The notes beneath the pieces were generated by a model. That model saw only the letters and a list, made by a program, of their open reading frames with translations. It was not told the origin of the DNA and searched no databases. This document shows, piece after piece, positions 45,573-58,400 of a DNA stretch of 64,000 nucleotides. This DNA is from Angiostrongylus vasorum (Eukaryota; Nematoda; Chromadorea; Rhabditida; Metastrongylidae), in NCBI GenBank assembly GCA_018806985.1, contig JADANN010000431.1, positions 1 through 64,000 of the forward strand, read 5' to 3'. Numbering within the stretch: the first letter of the stretch is position 1; every line of letters starts with the position of its first letter. The translations under genes were made by a program, and so were the position numbers.

Positions 45573-48154
45573 AATTAATAATGAAAACGCATTTCATCAA
45601 TATTTTATTAAACCGACTTGTACTTAACTCTCCGTGAACAACCAATATGTTTGTTTAGATTTTTCAGTTTGCATCTTTAATATGAATAATGTAAATAAAC
45701 AGATTTAATTAAATTGGACGCTGTCTTTCAACGTTTCTAACGTGAGGCAAAGGCACTCCAAACGCTTCCATTAAAACGGTTTCTTTTTAAGGACATCATG
45801 GCAACAGTACAACGAATGATGAGACCGCTTCGTCACAGTCAGATTGACACCATTACTGTCTTTCATGGATATCGGCTATCCACCCCACTACGGTGAACTG
45901 CTCTTTACTACAACAGTTACCAGTGATATTCAAAGATTCGAATTACAGCGAATCTTTTCAAAGTCTTAACCATTTTAAAGTGGCAGTTATTTGTTATTGT
46001 CTTGTTTGGTTTTGTTGATTGTGATAGAAGAGTGACGTTTACGAGGAGAGAGCGTTTTTGACCATTTTCGTGACATAGAAGCGCACTTGGAGATAAAATG
46101 TTTGGAAGGTTCGAAACATCGTGAACCAGAAAATAAGAGAGGTCAATTTGCCTTTATAAACTCATACGAAGGTTAGCAAACGAAGAAAAGGAGAACAGAA
46201 TCGAGCAATTAACATAGGGAAGGCTGATTTTCTGTGTTTAACATTTCTTCCACAGTCTTTCTATGGAAACAGTAGAAATTTTTATTGACAACATAACTTG
46301 AGTGAGCAGACAACACTTGTTTCAGCCATTCAAGTCTTTTTTAAAGGAATCCCGTGCAACGATTTATTGCTGAGGAAGATAACCGGGAAGCTTAGTTTAT
46401 CCCACACTAGCTGAGGACTCAGATAATATGAGCGAAGATATTCTATCTAAATTTATTCCACATACTCTCTTTCACCAAAAGATCCCTATCATATTGCTTC
46501 ATCATCGATCTTGGATTTGTTCATCGGAATATTATCCTTCTCTTCTGCGCTTTCACAACAAAGCGATGATAAGTTGCCACTCCTCAGATAAGGAAAACTC
46601 TAAGCCAGACGTACGATTTTTTAAAAAGCGATGATTTTAAATTAGTGGAACCCAGGCGTTCGCAAGATACTAACTGAAACGGCTTATTTCGAATTCTTTA
46701 GACTCCGAAGGAAAACGGATGGCAGCAACAGTAAGTATTTTCCATAGTCATTGATATTACTAGCTGTCATTTCGAGTGTTGAACTTGCGTATGGCTGCGT
46801 TAGTGTTGCCATTTAATATGCAAGTGAAAATGTTTCGATCACGCCACAGGTCATCCAATCCTCCCATCCTCCCACGGTCGTGAAAGTAGTATAAGATTCG
46901 TGAAGAGATTTCCCACAAACTGTTAATCCTAGGGAATGCTCTAGCATGGCTCTACCAAGATTCCAAGAAGAAACGACTCAATCAGCATTCAACGACATTA
47001 GTAATGAAAGTAAAACGTTATCAGTTAGGAAACAAGCATATCTGCTCATTCTAAGATCTTCGAGGTATCCGCACAATATGTGATGTTGGATCATATAAAA
47101 TGAAGAGTAAAAAAGAAATTTCGTACTATGAGATCGTGAGATCGTTCCAGCTTTATAGGTTCGTAGCAGCTTCCATAAAAGACAAGTGCAAATGAACGGT
47201 GCTATAGAGATGGCACAGCAGCTGAGCAAACGCTCCATTTGTTGCAAAGAGTTACAGCTGCAAATGAAATACCTGACGACATGGAGGATGGTCTTTTGAG
47301 CCGTAGTATTTCAAAGATTCATGGACGACAATCCTCGAAAAGCAATCCTAAAAGCAGCTTTTTGGTTAAAATATTTGAAACAATTTTGTATTCTTCTATA
47401 TAAACGGTCTTTATAAAGACCGTTTGTTAAACTCGAAAACTGGGGGGGCGGCTACATCATGACTTCAATGACGGAGTCATGGTATATAAATCCCTCTCGT
47501 TGGGATTGAAAGCGAACGTTTGTCCTATACCGTAATGAGGGCGAAAATTTTATGTGGCTTTATGGAAGGAATGATACACTTAAACCTCCTTGCCACTATT
47601 AGTTCATTGTGAGATTGTGGTACGTTGGTCGCAAGGGCAAGTGATGCGTTCCCATGTATTGAATGGAGATTCAAACGCTTTCGAAAACGACCCTCAATTT
47701 GCAATGACAGACAGACTGGATCAAAAAAGTGATCAACGTAATTTCGTCGTACCGAAATGAGATACACCTTTTCCATTCATAGTTTGCGATTTGAACTGCT
47801 CCATAACGACAGCGATTCCTGTGAGGCAGTGAACCCCGAAACTCAACGACCGAGACCGCTTAAGGGAGATGTTATACATAGTAAATACGACAAAAGGGAA
47901 TATCCACCATGATGTATTCATAAGTAAATACATCTAAATAAAGACCGTCACTATTCCTATTTCGAAAAATTCCAACCAAAGTATTGGTAGGGTTAAGAAC
48001 TTAGTTCAATAGACCGATTTTATGACTATTCATTGAAGTCTCAGTAAAAACTTTTTTGAGAGGTATGCTACGCGTGGAATTAATATTTGGCAAAAATTCG
48101 GAGAAAATTTTGTCAGGACGTTCCTAGCTATTTACCAGTGGTAATTACACACCA
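45573..48154. other. Non-repetitive region, no gene established
   Basis: A possible mini-exon (AG at 46700-46701, GTAAGT at 46731) is seen on plus. On minus, ORFs at 47247-46978 (hydrophobic start ...LLSCCAISIAPFICTCLLWK) and 47933-47733 (MYLLMNTSWWIFPFVVF, with an AAAAG|GTGTAT donor) have signal-anchor-like starts. None could be built into a model. Confidence 0.35.
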
Positions 48155-48350
48155 CTATAGACTGAAGGAAGATTTGCCGGATTGGTACCATCTGGTGGAA
48201 TAGTAATCCATGACATGTGTTTACTCCTAGTTAGGTTTGCATACCTTTTCATCTTGCATAATTCTAAAGGCTAACGTATTCCCTTCCATAAATCGCTATG
48301 CGACTCTTAGGAACACTTCCAAGCAATGATATCGCGAGAATTGTTTGGAG
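48155..48350 (-). mobile_element. Very degraded NA element
   Basis: Blocks in NA order: GAAGGAAGATTTGCC, CATCTGGTGGAATAG, CTCCTAGTTAGGTTTGC and CGACTCTTAGGAACACTTCC. Alignment by eye only. Confidence 0.5.
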
Positions 48351-48561
48351 AAAGAACCTTATTAGTAAAGATGACAGCTAGTTCCCACTTGCCCACTTGG
48401 AACGAAGACAGTGCTCTGATTATCAATTAGAGTTTTATCTTACTGGAACAGTTGAGACCTTAGAAATGCCTCTTAGAAAGCGGCTTATTTATTTAGATAC
48501 GTGGCCCGACTTTCCCCAACTGTGTACTTCTTCCATCCGGTTCGTCGCCTCGTACCTGGAG

Positions 48562-48563
48562 AA

Positions 48564-48632
<69 letters not shown>
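48562..48632. repeat. (TA)n microsatellite
   Basis: About 70 bp of uninterrupted TA. Frames through it encode only alternating Tyr/Ile and are not genes. Confidence 0.96.
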
Positions 48633-48633
<1 letters not shown>

Positions 48634-48779
48634 ACTAAAATATCCCAAAATCCGCGCTCACCTTTGCGATTCAACATTCTTCCCAACGCCCTGTGGTGAA
48701 GCAGAGAGGTAGGCTGATATTTCAAGCACGTGGAGAAATCTGAACACCACCGACAAAGCCCTTGAACGATGTCTTCTAA

Positions 48780-49212
48780 AATTCAAACAGCACATATAAC
48801 ATCTAGCCGGAATGTGAAGCTCTGATTTTCAAAATCTGTCTCATCTTCGGACCAGGACAACACACATGTATGGCGAAACATGGATAGGACGGTCATATCA
48901 TGAGAAGAACACTTGACAGATAAACGAAAACAGCCGTAGAGTGGACTCCACGTGGATCCAACCGCCCCTATAGGGCGATTAGGGAGGACCATCTTCACCT
49001 AGGGCGGACGTGTTCTTAACCAAAGTCGAACAGCTGTAGTCGCAGCTGTGGTTGTTCTACAAATCACGGTATGAGATCCGCACTCGCCACTACGCTCGAA
49101 TCATACCACCACCATCGACGACGATTGCAAGTCAAAGAAATGAGTGGGGAATATGCTGCCTTTCGCACAAATCTTGAAGACGGCCGCCCAAGCATCCAAG
49201 TATTAATCACAC
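48780..49212 (+). mobile_element. LINE-D 3' fragment
   Basis: Matches 34735-35112: GTGAAGCTCTGATTTTCAAA, ATGGATAGGACGGTCATATC, CAAATCACGGTATGAGATCC, and the terminus CTTGAAGACGGCCGCCCAAG, CATCCAAGTA. A 5'-truncated insertion, as expected for LINE reverse transcription. Confidence 0.8.
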
Positions 49213-49214
49213 AA

Positions 49215-49760
49215 TTGTCACTTTCTATTTTACTGCGTATTCTTTTTTTTCACGGCAGGATATGATGTGAAGTATGACCAAAATGATGCTGAGATATTTG
49301 AAATATTCCATAATGCAGGTGTATGCGGTGGGGATCGAACACGCTATTACCCTTTTCGGGGCTAAGGCGTTCGCCACCATACCATTCGGGTCCTTCGTTT
49401 TGCCTTTCTCTCAGCCATGTTTAATCTATAGGTGCTAAGAGAAACTATCCGTCAACGGAATTGATCTCGGTAACACAAATTGGCATTGAATCCAGTTAAG
49501 CTAAAGTTGTTCTATAAATCACAAGATAGTCACTTTTTATTTCCCGCCTATTCTTTTTTATGGCAAGATATGGTGTGAAATGAATGAAATAAATACGGCT
49601 GAAAGAAGGGCGAAGTGAAGGGACCCGTGTGATGTGGTGCTAAATACGTTAGCCTCCGAAAAGGTAATAACGGGTTCGATACACTCAGCAGACGCCTGGG
49701 GGTCCAGAGTTCTGCAAATATCTCAACATTGTTGTGGTTATATCCACGTATTATTTTTTC
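49215..49760. mobile_element. tRNA-like hairpin-family element
   Basis: Left TTTTACTGCGTATTC, reverse tRNA-like unit with a good box B (GTTCGATCCCC reading minus), CTCAGCCATG at the mariner-target position, then an inverted second unit (GGACCCGTGTGATGTGGTGC, AACGGGTTCGATACACTC) and an end at ATATCTCAACATTG. The box B sequences are among the best of the family here. Confidence 0.75.
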
Positions 49761-49804
49761 ATAATAGGGTATTATTTGGAATGCAACCGCAATAAGGATA
49801 AAGC

Positions 49805-50070
49805 TCTCGTCGTTGATTATTCACTGATTGATGCGCCATTCATTCGACTTCATTAAGCATCGTTGGAGGTGAGTGAATGCTGGCCTTTGCAATGACTCGC
49901 AGTGGGCAACCGATGTATCGAGCCAGTGCTGCTATCCTCCCTAGACAAGTCTGGTATCCATTTGTCGATCCCGGATGGATGGAGGGCTTAGTGGGCCTGG
50001 TTCGCGAGGATAGATCCCATATGTAGTTGCATAGCGCCTCTCACCATTGCGCTACACGCGCCGTTACAAC
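49805..50070 (-). mobile_element. S1 SINE
   Basis: Reverse orientation, tail AATCAACGACGAGAGC, core GACTTGTCTAGGGAGGATAG, box B-like GGGATCTATCC, and head ending GCGCAATGGTGAGAGGCGC. Lies between two hairpin-family elements. Confidence 0.83.
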
Positions 50071-50074
50071 CGCA

Positions 50075-50600
50075 GTGGTGATATTTGCAAAACTTTAATT
50101 CCACGCCAGATTCCAACCTTTCATAACTCCTTGCAAGGATTCACGTATAGTCCACTGCACCATCAAGGGCCTTGCTTTGCCTTTCTCTCAGTAAATTTTT
50201 ACCCTAACGCCATCAGCAATCATCCGTAAACGGTAATTATCTGGGGAATATAAATCGACACTGCACCCTAGCTAAGCTGAAGCTGCAGTTCCACTACGGT
50301 TGTATTTCACATAATACCCCGCCATGAAGAAACAATAGACAGTAAATAAACCATCTCTGCTTACCAGATCATTGCCGTTAGCGGATCATTGCTGATAGCA
50401 CCATTACGGTAAAAAAGTCGAGGACAGAAAGGCAAGACAAGGGCCTCATTTGGTGTACTGAATAGCACGTGAACCCATGTGAGAGCAAACGTGGGTTCGA
50501 AGCACATCTGGGGTTCCCAGTTTTGCTCCTATCTAGGTATCAATGCTATTGTATTTCACATAATACTCTGCCTTGGAAAAAAGACGGGTAGTGAATTGGA
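50075..50600. mobile_element. Two further hairpin-family units, diverged
   Basis: 50075-50345 reads GTGATATTTGCAAAACTTTA...GATTCACGTATAGTCCACTG...CTTTCTCTCAGTAA and ends CCGCCATGAAGAAACAATAG, ACAGTAAATAA. 50370-50600 is an inverted partner with GCAAACGTGGGTTCGAAGCA (box B GGGTTCGAAGC). Confidence 0.6.
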
Positions 50601-50639
50601 GTTAAACAATCTTATAGATAACCGAACTAAGACGTTTCC

Positions 50640-50735
50640 ACGTGTAGTGGAGGAAAGCATGGGATAGCGTCAAACCAGTTTTTTGCTTCCTCATGGAATG
50701 CATCACCAACCACTGCGCTAACTCCATCTGATGTT
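50640..50735 (-). mobile_element. S2-like SINE head
   Basis: Reading minus: GATGGAGTTAGCGCAGTGGT, TGGTGATGCATTCCATGAGG, then box B region only weakly kept. Resembles the heads at 7840 and 53205. Confidence 0.5.
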
Positions 50736-51649
50736 CATATACTGCGTAGCAATAGCATGAGTTTTCGCAAAGTTTCTGTGATCAGTTCCTTCTAACAATC
50801 AATCAACAATATTTTGAAAAAATTTTCAAACTCGCACGTTGTGGTCTTACCCGCTTTTTTACAAAGCTTTAGCAAATGCTTCTCTGCACCAACTTCCTGT
50901 TAACCTCGCCATTGTTCAATAAGTCAATGTTCTATTCTGGAGCAGACATGATGTTGTCAAAAGAAATATGTTCAGTAAAACATTGCCTGACTCTTCGGCA
51001 CTTTCGTTTTCATGAAGCCATCTTCAAGTTTTTGTTGGAGACCAGCCGAACAGAGCATTACATGGGTCAGTAATCTCACAAGTTCATTTCTGCTGAAGAA
51101 TAAAGCCCCTACTCAGTGCTTTCTTCGTTTTACAGTCGATGCTAAAGTTACCACAAGACGACGGAGTATTTCATTATAACAATCGAAACATCTATAATTA
51201 GTAGAACATTTCTGTGCCGTGAAATAAATAAGTCGAACAAAGTTACACTATATACAATTGAGCAAGATCACGGAAACAGATGATATGAGGCTTATGAAAA
51301 ACAAATTAAAGACAGAAGAAATGGAACTCAGCTTACATAATTGAAAAACCACCAACTAATTAACCTTGAAAATAGTTTGGAAACACTCATTTAGCCTAGA
51401 AGATGAAAAACAATATTTTAAAAAAAATTATTAACGATGCTGCGTTTCGCTTCCTAAACATCAATGACACAATTCACTGCATCCAACTAATTTCAACAAT
51501 TTTAGAGCATTTGGAAAAGACTCAGTGAGATATAGTACTGCGAGAAGCCGAATCATGAGAGGTACACTGGAGAGATAATAAGGGATAAATGGATGGATAC
51601 TTGACGATACATCTTCACTGGGAAAGGTCAGCATAGATCAATGTTTCAC
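50736..51649. other. AT-rich region without an established gene
   Basis: A short plus-strand frame at 51405-51527 (…DAAFRFLNINDTIHCIQLI…) has protein-like composition but no splice sites or family. Confidence 0.35.
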
Positions 51650-52210
51650 CTTGAGATAGCAAATCGAGGATTTTTCACTTGACATCACCACGATAATAAG
51701 ACTGAAACGGGCTGCCGCACGTACAATCTGAAAGCATATTCAGCTTTTTAATTTTAAGTAGTATTTTAAAATTTTTTGAACACAAAATATTTGGTAATGA
51801 TGGGCTTAACACACCATAATGAAGAATTAAAGAAAAAAAAACCCGCAAGAAGCGACTATGTACTAGTCAAGAGTAAGTCCACAGTCGTAACTCATACATA
51901 GCACTATCAAATACTAAGGCATTCGACTGAATGAGAAACATTGAATAAAGAAGTAGGGCACCCTAGACGACTAAAAATAAGGCAGAAAATCATGAAGAAG
52001 AAAGAAACAGAACACCAACCTTTTCGATATGTCCATCTAGTTCATGTACGGCTCTCTGTATCCGCCATCGACCATCGCAAACCTCTCCATTTTCGTCCTC
52101 TTCGGAAGAATACTGTAATTTGCGAAAAACTGGCCTTTGCAGGTTCAAAAGAACTCGAGATCCCCCGAAACACCAACTTTTGTGAATAAAGGGTACAGTA
52201 ACAAGAACAT
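51650..52210 (-). CDS. Small unidentified gene model downstream of the exonuclease gene
   Basis: Three short exons in the same phase: 52210-52178 (MFLLLYPLFTK|GTTGGT), 52112-52020 (TACAG|YSSEEDENGEVCDGRWRIQR...LDGHIEK|GTTGGT) and 51727-51650 (TTTCAG|IVRAAARFSLIIVVMSSEKS...CYLK|GTGAAA). Introns are about 65 and 292 bp. The middle exon is acidic then basic; the third has a hydrophobic stretch. More exons must follow to the left. The start is about 200 bp after the exonuclease stop on the same strand, so an operon-like arrangement is possible. No family recognised. The first exon is the least certain. Confidence 0.4.
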
Positions 52211-52411
52211 GTCTGCTCAACAAGAAAGCACCGAATTAATGCAACTACAGTTATTTCGAGGATGGTTGTGCTTTGAAAACTCTAGCACGCTATCAACGAC
52301 TACATTACATACATCATCGAAACCATGAAGCTATATACTAACCGCATAAGGAAATCAAGACTAAAAAGCGTCACATAAGACAATGTGAGCAAATTATGTT
52401 ATTTGAGGACG

Positions 52412-55400
52412 TTAGTGTTGAAAAGCAAAGTTTTTGCGCCCTTTTTTCAACAATTCCATTACAATACTAACTTCGTCTTGTCTCTTTAAGTAGTCGATCT
52501 CAATAAGCGCTAAGCCGTATTCGAGGAGATCACAGCTCACTTCGTCAACAAACGCTGATGTGGAGGAAAACGATCCAGGTCGGCGGAGTGTAAAAATTTT
52601 GTTCTTTTGGGTGTTATACTGAGTAGCACTTGAGAATCCACACATTACGGTTTTCCTTGAATCCACAAGATAGTACGACAGTGGACGATATGAACTGCAA
52701 TATTCTCCGCGTACTGCGCCACTGAAAAAAGAACATAGTAATTACCCGGATCAATTTGTTCTTAACCTCAGCACTGACCAAGAATCCACTGTTTTTAACA
52801 GCAGGCAGAATGTATAATATTATACAATCTATTCATCACAACTGACGTCTCAGCGTATTTCACATTCTTAAGGGATTCGAAACGTCGAGTTTACTGCAAT
52901 TTTACTAATCCGTTTCTTACATTACCCGTCATCACATCTACTGCGTAAATCCCAGAGCTCCTTACATCCAATTCGTTCTCCTCGCAAATCACAGTCCAAA
53001 ACACTTCGTGTGTTCTTTCGGCCGCTATTTCACGATTTCCTCTTCTTTATGATAGCTGTAAAATGTCGAATCCATTCCCCTTGCAATGCGGGAGACACAC
53101 AAGTCAAAGAGTTTCCAGATGGATTGGAGGAGAGCATTGGAGAAGGCGTCGAACTAGCGCCTTTGCTTCCTAATTGACGACATCACTAACCACTGCGTTA
53201 CACCACAATTCAGTGATTGCAATTTAGTGGGACAAATAGTGTCATAAACCCAACTGAAAAACCGAATACTTGGATTTCAATATCACTGGAAACAACTTAT
53301 TCGGACACTCATGACACTCATCGTTTCCCCGTGATGGGAATATTGAAGCTCAACCACAATAAAGGTATTTTTCTCATCTCCATTGGGCTTAGAAAAAACG
53401 ATGCCGAAACAATGTTTAAAATTTGGTACAGACTGCCGTCTTTTTAAATAAAAAAGAAACAAATTTTAAAAAAAAGAAAGAAAAGCACACCTCCAATCGA
53501 AATTTCCTTCAAAAGACGCTTTCCCATTATTTGCCAAACATTTTACACATTCAGATGGGGGAAACTTCTGGCACTGGCAATATTCAACGGTACATTCGAC
53601 ACCGATTACTTGTCCACAACCACATACGTGAGGCATCCTAGTAGCAACCACTATGAAGAATTAGAAAAAGGTTACTAAAATCAAAGATGAAAAGGGTAAT
53701 ATAATCAGCAACCTTCTATAAACAAAGGAAAAGTGTTAATTTCGATAACTTCCATGTAATAATTGGAGATTTTCGTTATAAAAAACCAAGTGCGGCGATT
53801 AACCGAACAAAGCATTGGATTCAATTCACGTGGTACCACTTATAACTCTCTAAATACTCATTAGGAAACTCTGTAATCACTGAAGCAACTACTGCCTAGG
53901 AGTAATATTGTTATCGGTCACGTCTTTCCTATTTACGTTGGTAAAATTGCAGCAACTAAAAAGAAAACAAACCGTGGAGTGAGATGAGCCCGTTTCTTTG
54001 GTACCTGCTCGCACTCTTCACCTATTTTATCGCAGTCGTTTTTTTGAGATTTTAACCAATCCGTGTACTGCCAGCCATATCGACAGTTACCGAATACAAG
54101 CCTGTGTAGAGAAAAATTCTAGCGTAAGACAACTACTCCATTACTCCTTAACACATCTAAAAACAGACCACCTTGTACCTATACATTTTCAGTCAGAATT
54201 CGATGAAGAAAGTTCGTTGATCCCCCCAACGGTCTACCGCCTCATCGTGGCTGGGAGGTGTTCCTGGGTGTGAGGCTGCGATGTACAGCGGTGGGAGTCA
54301 TCCCCCACGCATGGCCTCCCAATCTGAGAAGCAGTCCGACATTTCCATTAGAAGCCCAGTTAGGAGGAAACCAGTGCCAGGATCGACCAACGTCCTGGTA
54401 TCAAACCAGTCGTATGGTAGCAAATCTCCTTCTGATCCACAACGGCGGCGAGTGCCTGTGGTTGTTACGACCTGGGGAAGACTTTGGCTAGGCCACAATG
54501 GCTAAACCAGCAAAACTCCAAAACAATGGAAATTATGCTGTGGCCCGCACAACCAGTGAAGACGGACCATCCAAGTATCAAAGTAATTACGTTGATATCA
54601 TTTGAAATTTACACTGTCGAAAAAGTATTTATCGTACCCATTTTTTAAATTTTAGTTGAAGGAGACGCATAGCACACCAAGCATCCTCCACAGAACAATG
54701 TCCATGCGAGTTCTGGAAAATTATACGAAAACGATCGTTGAAGGCAAACACTACAATAAAAACTCCAGAACCACATATAACCTGAATTTCTTCATCAAAG
54801 AACACTGCCATCAGATTCTTCAAGCTTGTTTTATTCCTTGCCGTACCAGAAAGATTGTATATGAGGCCGATATCGATACAATACCTGAATTTTACTCATT
54901 GAAGATGAAAGTGAACATCATTTAACAACGGTACTAAACAAGTGGCCGGTGTATAAGCTTTTGCCCCATTCACCAAGAACACACGTCAACATATTTTCCT
55001 CTATCTCCTAACACAAGTATTAAATAGTAGTAGTTTTTTCAACAAAACATGTTTTTTCACAAATCTAACTCCCCACATTAACAATTTCTATAGCTTAATT
55101 AGTTTTGTTTAGTGATGAAATGTTAAACATACGGATGTGCCATTCGCAGTGAATGAAGATCAAACTCTAGCGAGTGGCCGCATAAAATGCCATCCGGAGG
55201 TAGAATTGAACGAATAGCATTTTGGACGTCCTCTAACGATGTGGTAGCAGACTCCATTAGTTCTGGTGTGATACCAGAGAATTTTGTTAAGTAATCCTGA
55301 ACATGAAAAAATTTAGAATACTTCTGAATGGTTAGTTGGCTGCAGGAAATGGACGACGCCCGAAGTCATGAAATAGCATGACTCTTTCCTGTTGAACACA

Positions 55401-58400
55401 TGTTAACAACAAGGTATAGAACACAATCTCACCGTTATTTCGTTATACGGTTTAACCAGTGTATCCAAAACAACAGTGCCATCTTCTCGAACCTAAATCA
55501 TAAGGACATCAATAAACCAGTCCGACAGTACGCCACAGGAGTTTCTGTCCATATAACTTATTCACAATGCTTTTTTTTATTTTTTTTATATGACCCTTCT
55601 TCACGTCTATTGTGCGGATCCCAGCACTTCTCATGTTCGATTGGTTTCCTCGCATCCATTACCCGCGAAGATCTTCCAACTTCTACGTGTGGCCTCGGTT
55701 GCTGCTTGAGGAATTCCATTTCATTTTGAATGTGGTAGAATGCTGATCAAGTCGATTCTCTCTGGAGCCCTGAGATAGCCGGGCTGGACCGTCCCCATTT
55801 CAGCTGTAGAGAGTGGTTTTTTTCCTGGATAAGTCCGGCAGCAATTTCCCGACCCCAGAAGGATGAGATGCTTGGTTGACCGGAGCGGAATCGAACTAGC
55901 ACCATGCTCGTGATGACCGACATCACTACTCCTGTGCTATCCGCCCTTATTCACAATGTTACCATCGAAAAAAAAAGAACTCCAAAAAAAGGTACTGGAC
56001 AAATTCCTACTAGTTATATCAAATCACATACTATGGATATCCGCGTTAGCTCATGATGACCAGCCGAAGTTACGCACATTTCACAATCCAGAGCGAACAC
56101 CGGCGAATCTTTTGTTACAGTTGCATACCTCAACATGAGAAAATCATTTAGAAGGAAAGCTAGTGCACTCTTAATCTTAAGCAGTAACCATGAGCTGAAA
56201 ACGACTCCTCGATGCATAACAGTAGACGCTTATTTTGCAAACATTTCATACAATATCGTTGTAATGACATAACCGCTCTTCAGTACAGTGCGTAAATTAT
56301 GACGTAACAAATACATGTCATACAACTATCGATTTATGAGCCGTAAACCGACGGTTTGCTCTCATTAGCTATTGAGAGAAAAGATCGTACTTGTCTTTTG
56401 TGGCGATGATTGAATCATCTGGAAATGGATAGCCATTCTCAACCATTTCAGGTGTTGTGATAAGCAATTCAGTTTTCAAGCCTGCGCACTTTCCCAGTCC
56501 TTCCAAAGGATCTATCCTCTGCAATGGAAGATGAAGTACATTGGAATAAAACGACATAAACAACACAAAGTTTATGAGAAACAGTGGCCGGCACGAATTG
56601 ACAGTCGAACTCATACAAAGCCGAACACAATTTAACTTCAAAGAAACTTGTCAGTTATTACTGCACTCTATTTCTAATTCCTAATGCATATAACTATCAT
56701 AAATGTGAAATATACAACCATAATATATGTCTGTAAAATAAATAAGAAGCGCCCGCAGCGCAGTGGTCGGAGGCGCCCTGCAGTACACATGGGATCGATC
56801 CTCGCGCCTAAGGCTCACCAAACCTTCCATCCCTCCGGGGTCGGCAAATTGGCACCAGAGTTGTCTGGGAGGATAGCAACACTGGCTCGATACATCGGTA
56901 GGCCACTGCGAGTCATTGTAAAAGGCCAGATATGCATTCAGTCATCTCCAACGATGCTTAATGACGTCGAATGTATGGCGCATCCCTCAGGTATTGCTCA
57001 ACACCGAAAGCCTTTTTATTATTTGAATACATATAACTGCGAAGGGCGCGTGTGACGCAGTGGTTGGAGGAGCCACTGCGACACACACGTGGAATCGATC
57101 CCTGCGCCCATGGCTCACCAAGCCTTCCATCCCTCCGGGGTCGGCAAATTGGTACCAGACTTGTCTGGGAGGATAGCAGCACTGGCTCGATACATCGGTA
57201 GGCCATCGCGAGTCATTGTAAAGGCCAGATATGCACTCAATCACCTCCAACGATACTTAATGAAGTCGAATGCATGGCGCATCCTTAAAGGGACTGATCA
57301 ACGCCGAGAGCTTTATCCTTTTTTTTTATAACTGCGAAGGGTAAGTGAGAAAGTGCAAGACAAAAAATAAGACAACGATACGAGGTACTTCACCGGGAAC
57401 GTACCAATGCTCGTTCACGAATTTGTTCTTGAATGCTAACAGGAACATTCATTAAGTGGTCCCAAAAACTCTCACGATCTTTCACTGCCGAATCCATACG
57501 TATCCATTGTTTTTCGAAGAAGCTCTCAATAAATGAGAACGGAAACCCATTGTCTTCCTGAAGATTCTATTGAAAGTTTACGGAAAAATTGCTGTACGGA
57601 GAAACTCTATGAAAAGAAGTGAATACTTGCTAAATATTCATTGGGGATATCCACTCGAATGACAACCGTTTGAGATGTGCTTTTCCACGGCCTAAAATGA
57701 GCCCACTTGGGTTTGCCTACAAGCGGACCGATAACTGTGTATTGCACCAGTTCACGAACTTCTGTAAAGGTTTCACTGTGATTAAGCTATTAAAATTTCA
57801 ACTGTATGAGATAAAAATCAAAGCACTGCATTGAAACACATAAAGCCCCTTTTGCAAAGTATTTGGTACCTAAAAGATACAGGAAGTACAAAAAAAACAA
57901 ATAAAAATACAAAACACAGTTGTATAAACCTGCATGTGATATCAATACGCCACCTAGACGTTCCAGTGTGAGTGTCAATTGCGGGCCAGGTTGGCGTTGA
58001 TATCTCGCTGATACCAATTTTCTTGAAATTTTCAACGAAGAGTCATAGCCTAAAAGAAGTTAGGTCAAACCAAAACGTAAAACTTAAGGAGGCACCCGTA
58101 ATGAATAAATAAATAAAGGATAAAGCTCCTTGCGTTGACCAATGCCTGAGAGATGCGCCATGCATCCGACTTCATTAAGTATCGTTGGAGGTGAATGAAT
58201 GCATATCTGGCCTTTACAATGACTCGCGGTGGCATAACGATGTATCGAGCCAGTGATGCTAACCTCCCAGACAAGTCTGGTACCAATACGCCCACACCCG
58301 AGGGATGGAAGGCTTGGTAAGCCTAGGGAACGGCGATCGAACCCATGTGTGTTGCAGTGCTCCTCTGACCAGTTTGCTACGGGGACCCGCTTGTAATGAA

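Noticed and set aside
56684..57331. Long frames over the tandem S1 pair
   Set aside because: Open frames produced by the SINE sequence itself, opposite in strand to the host exonuclease gene and without splice signals.
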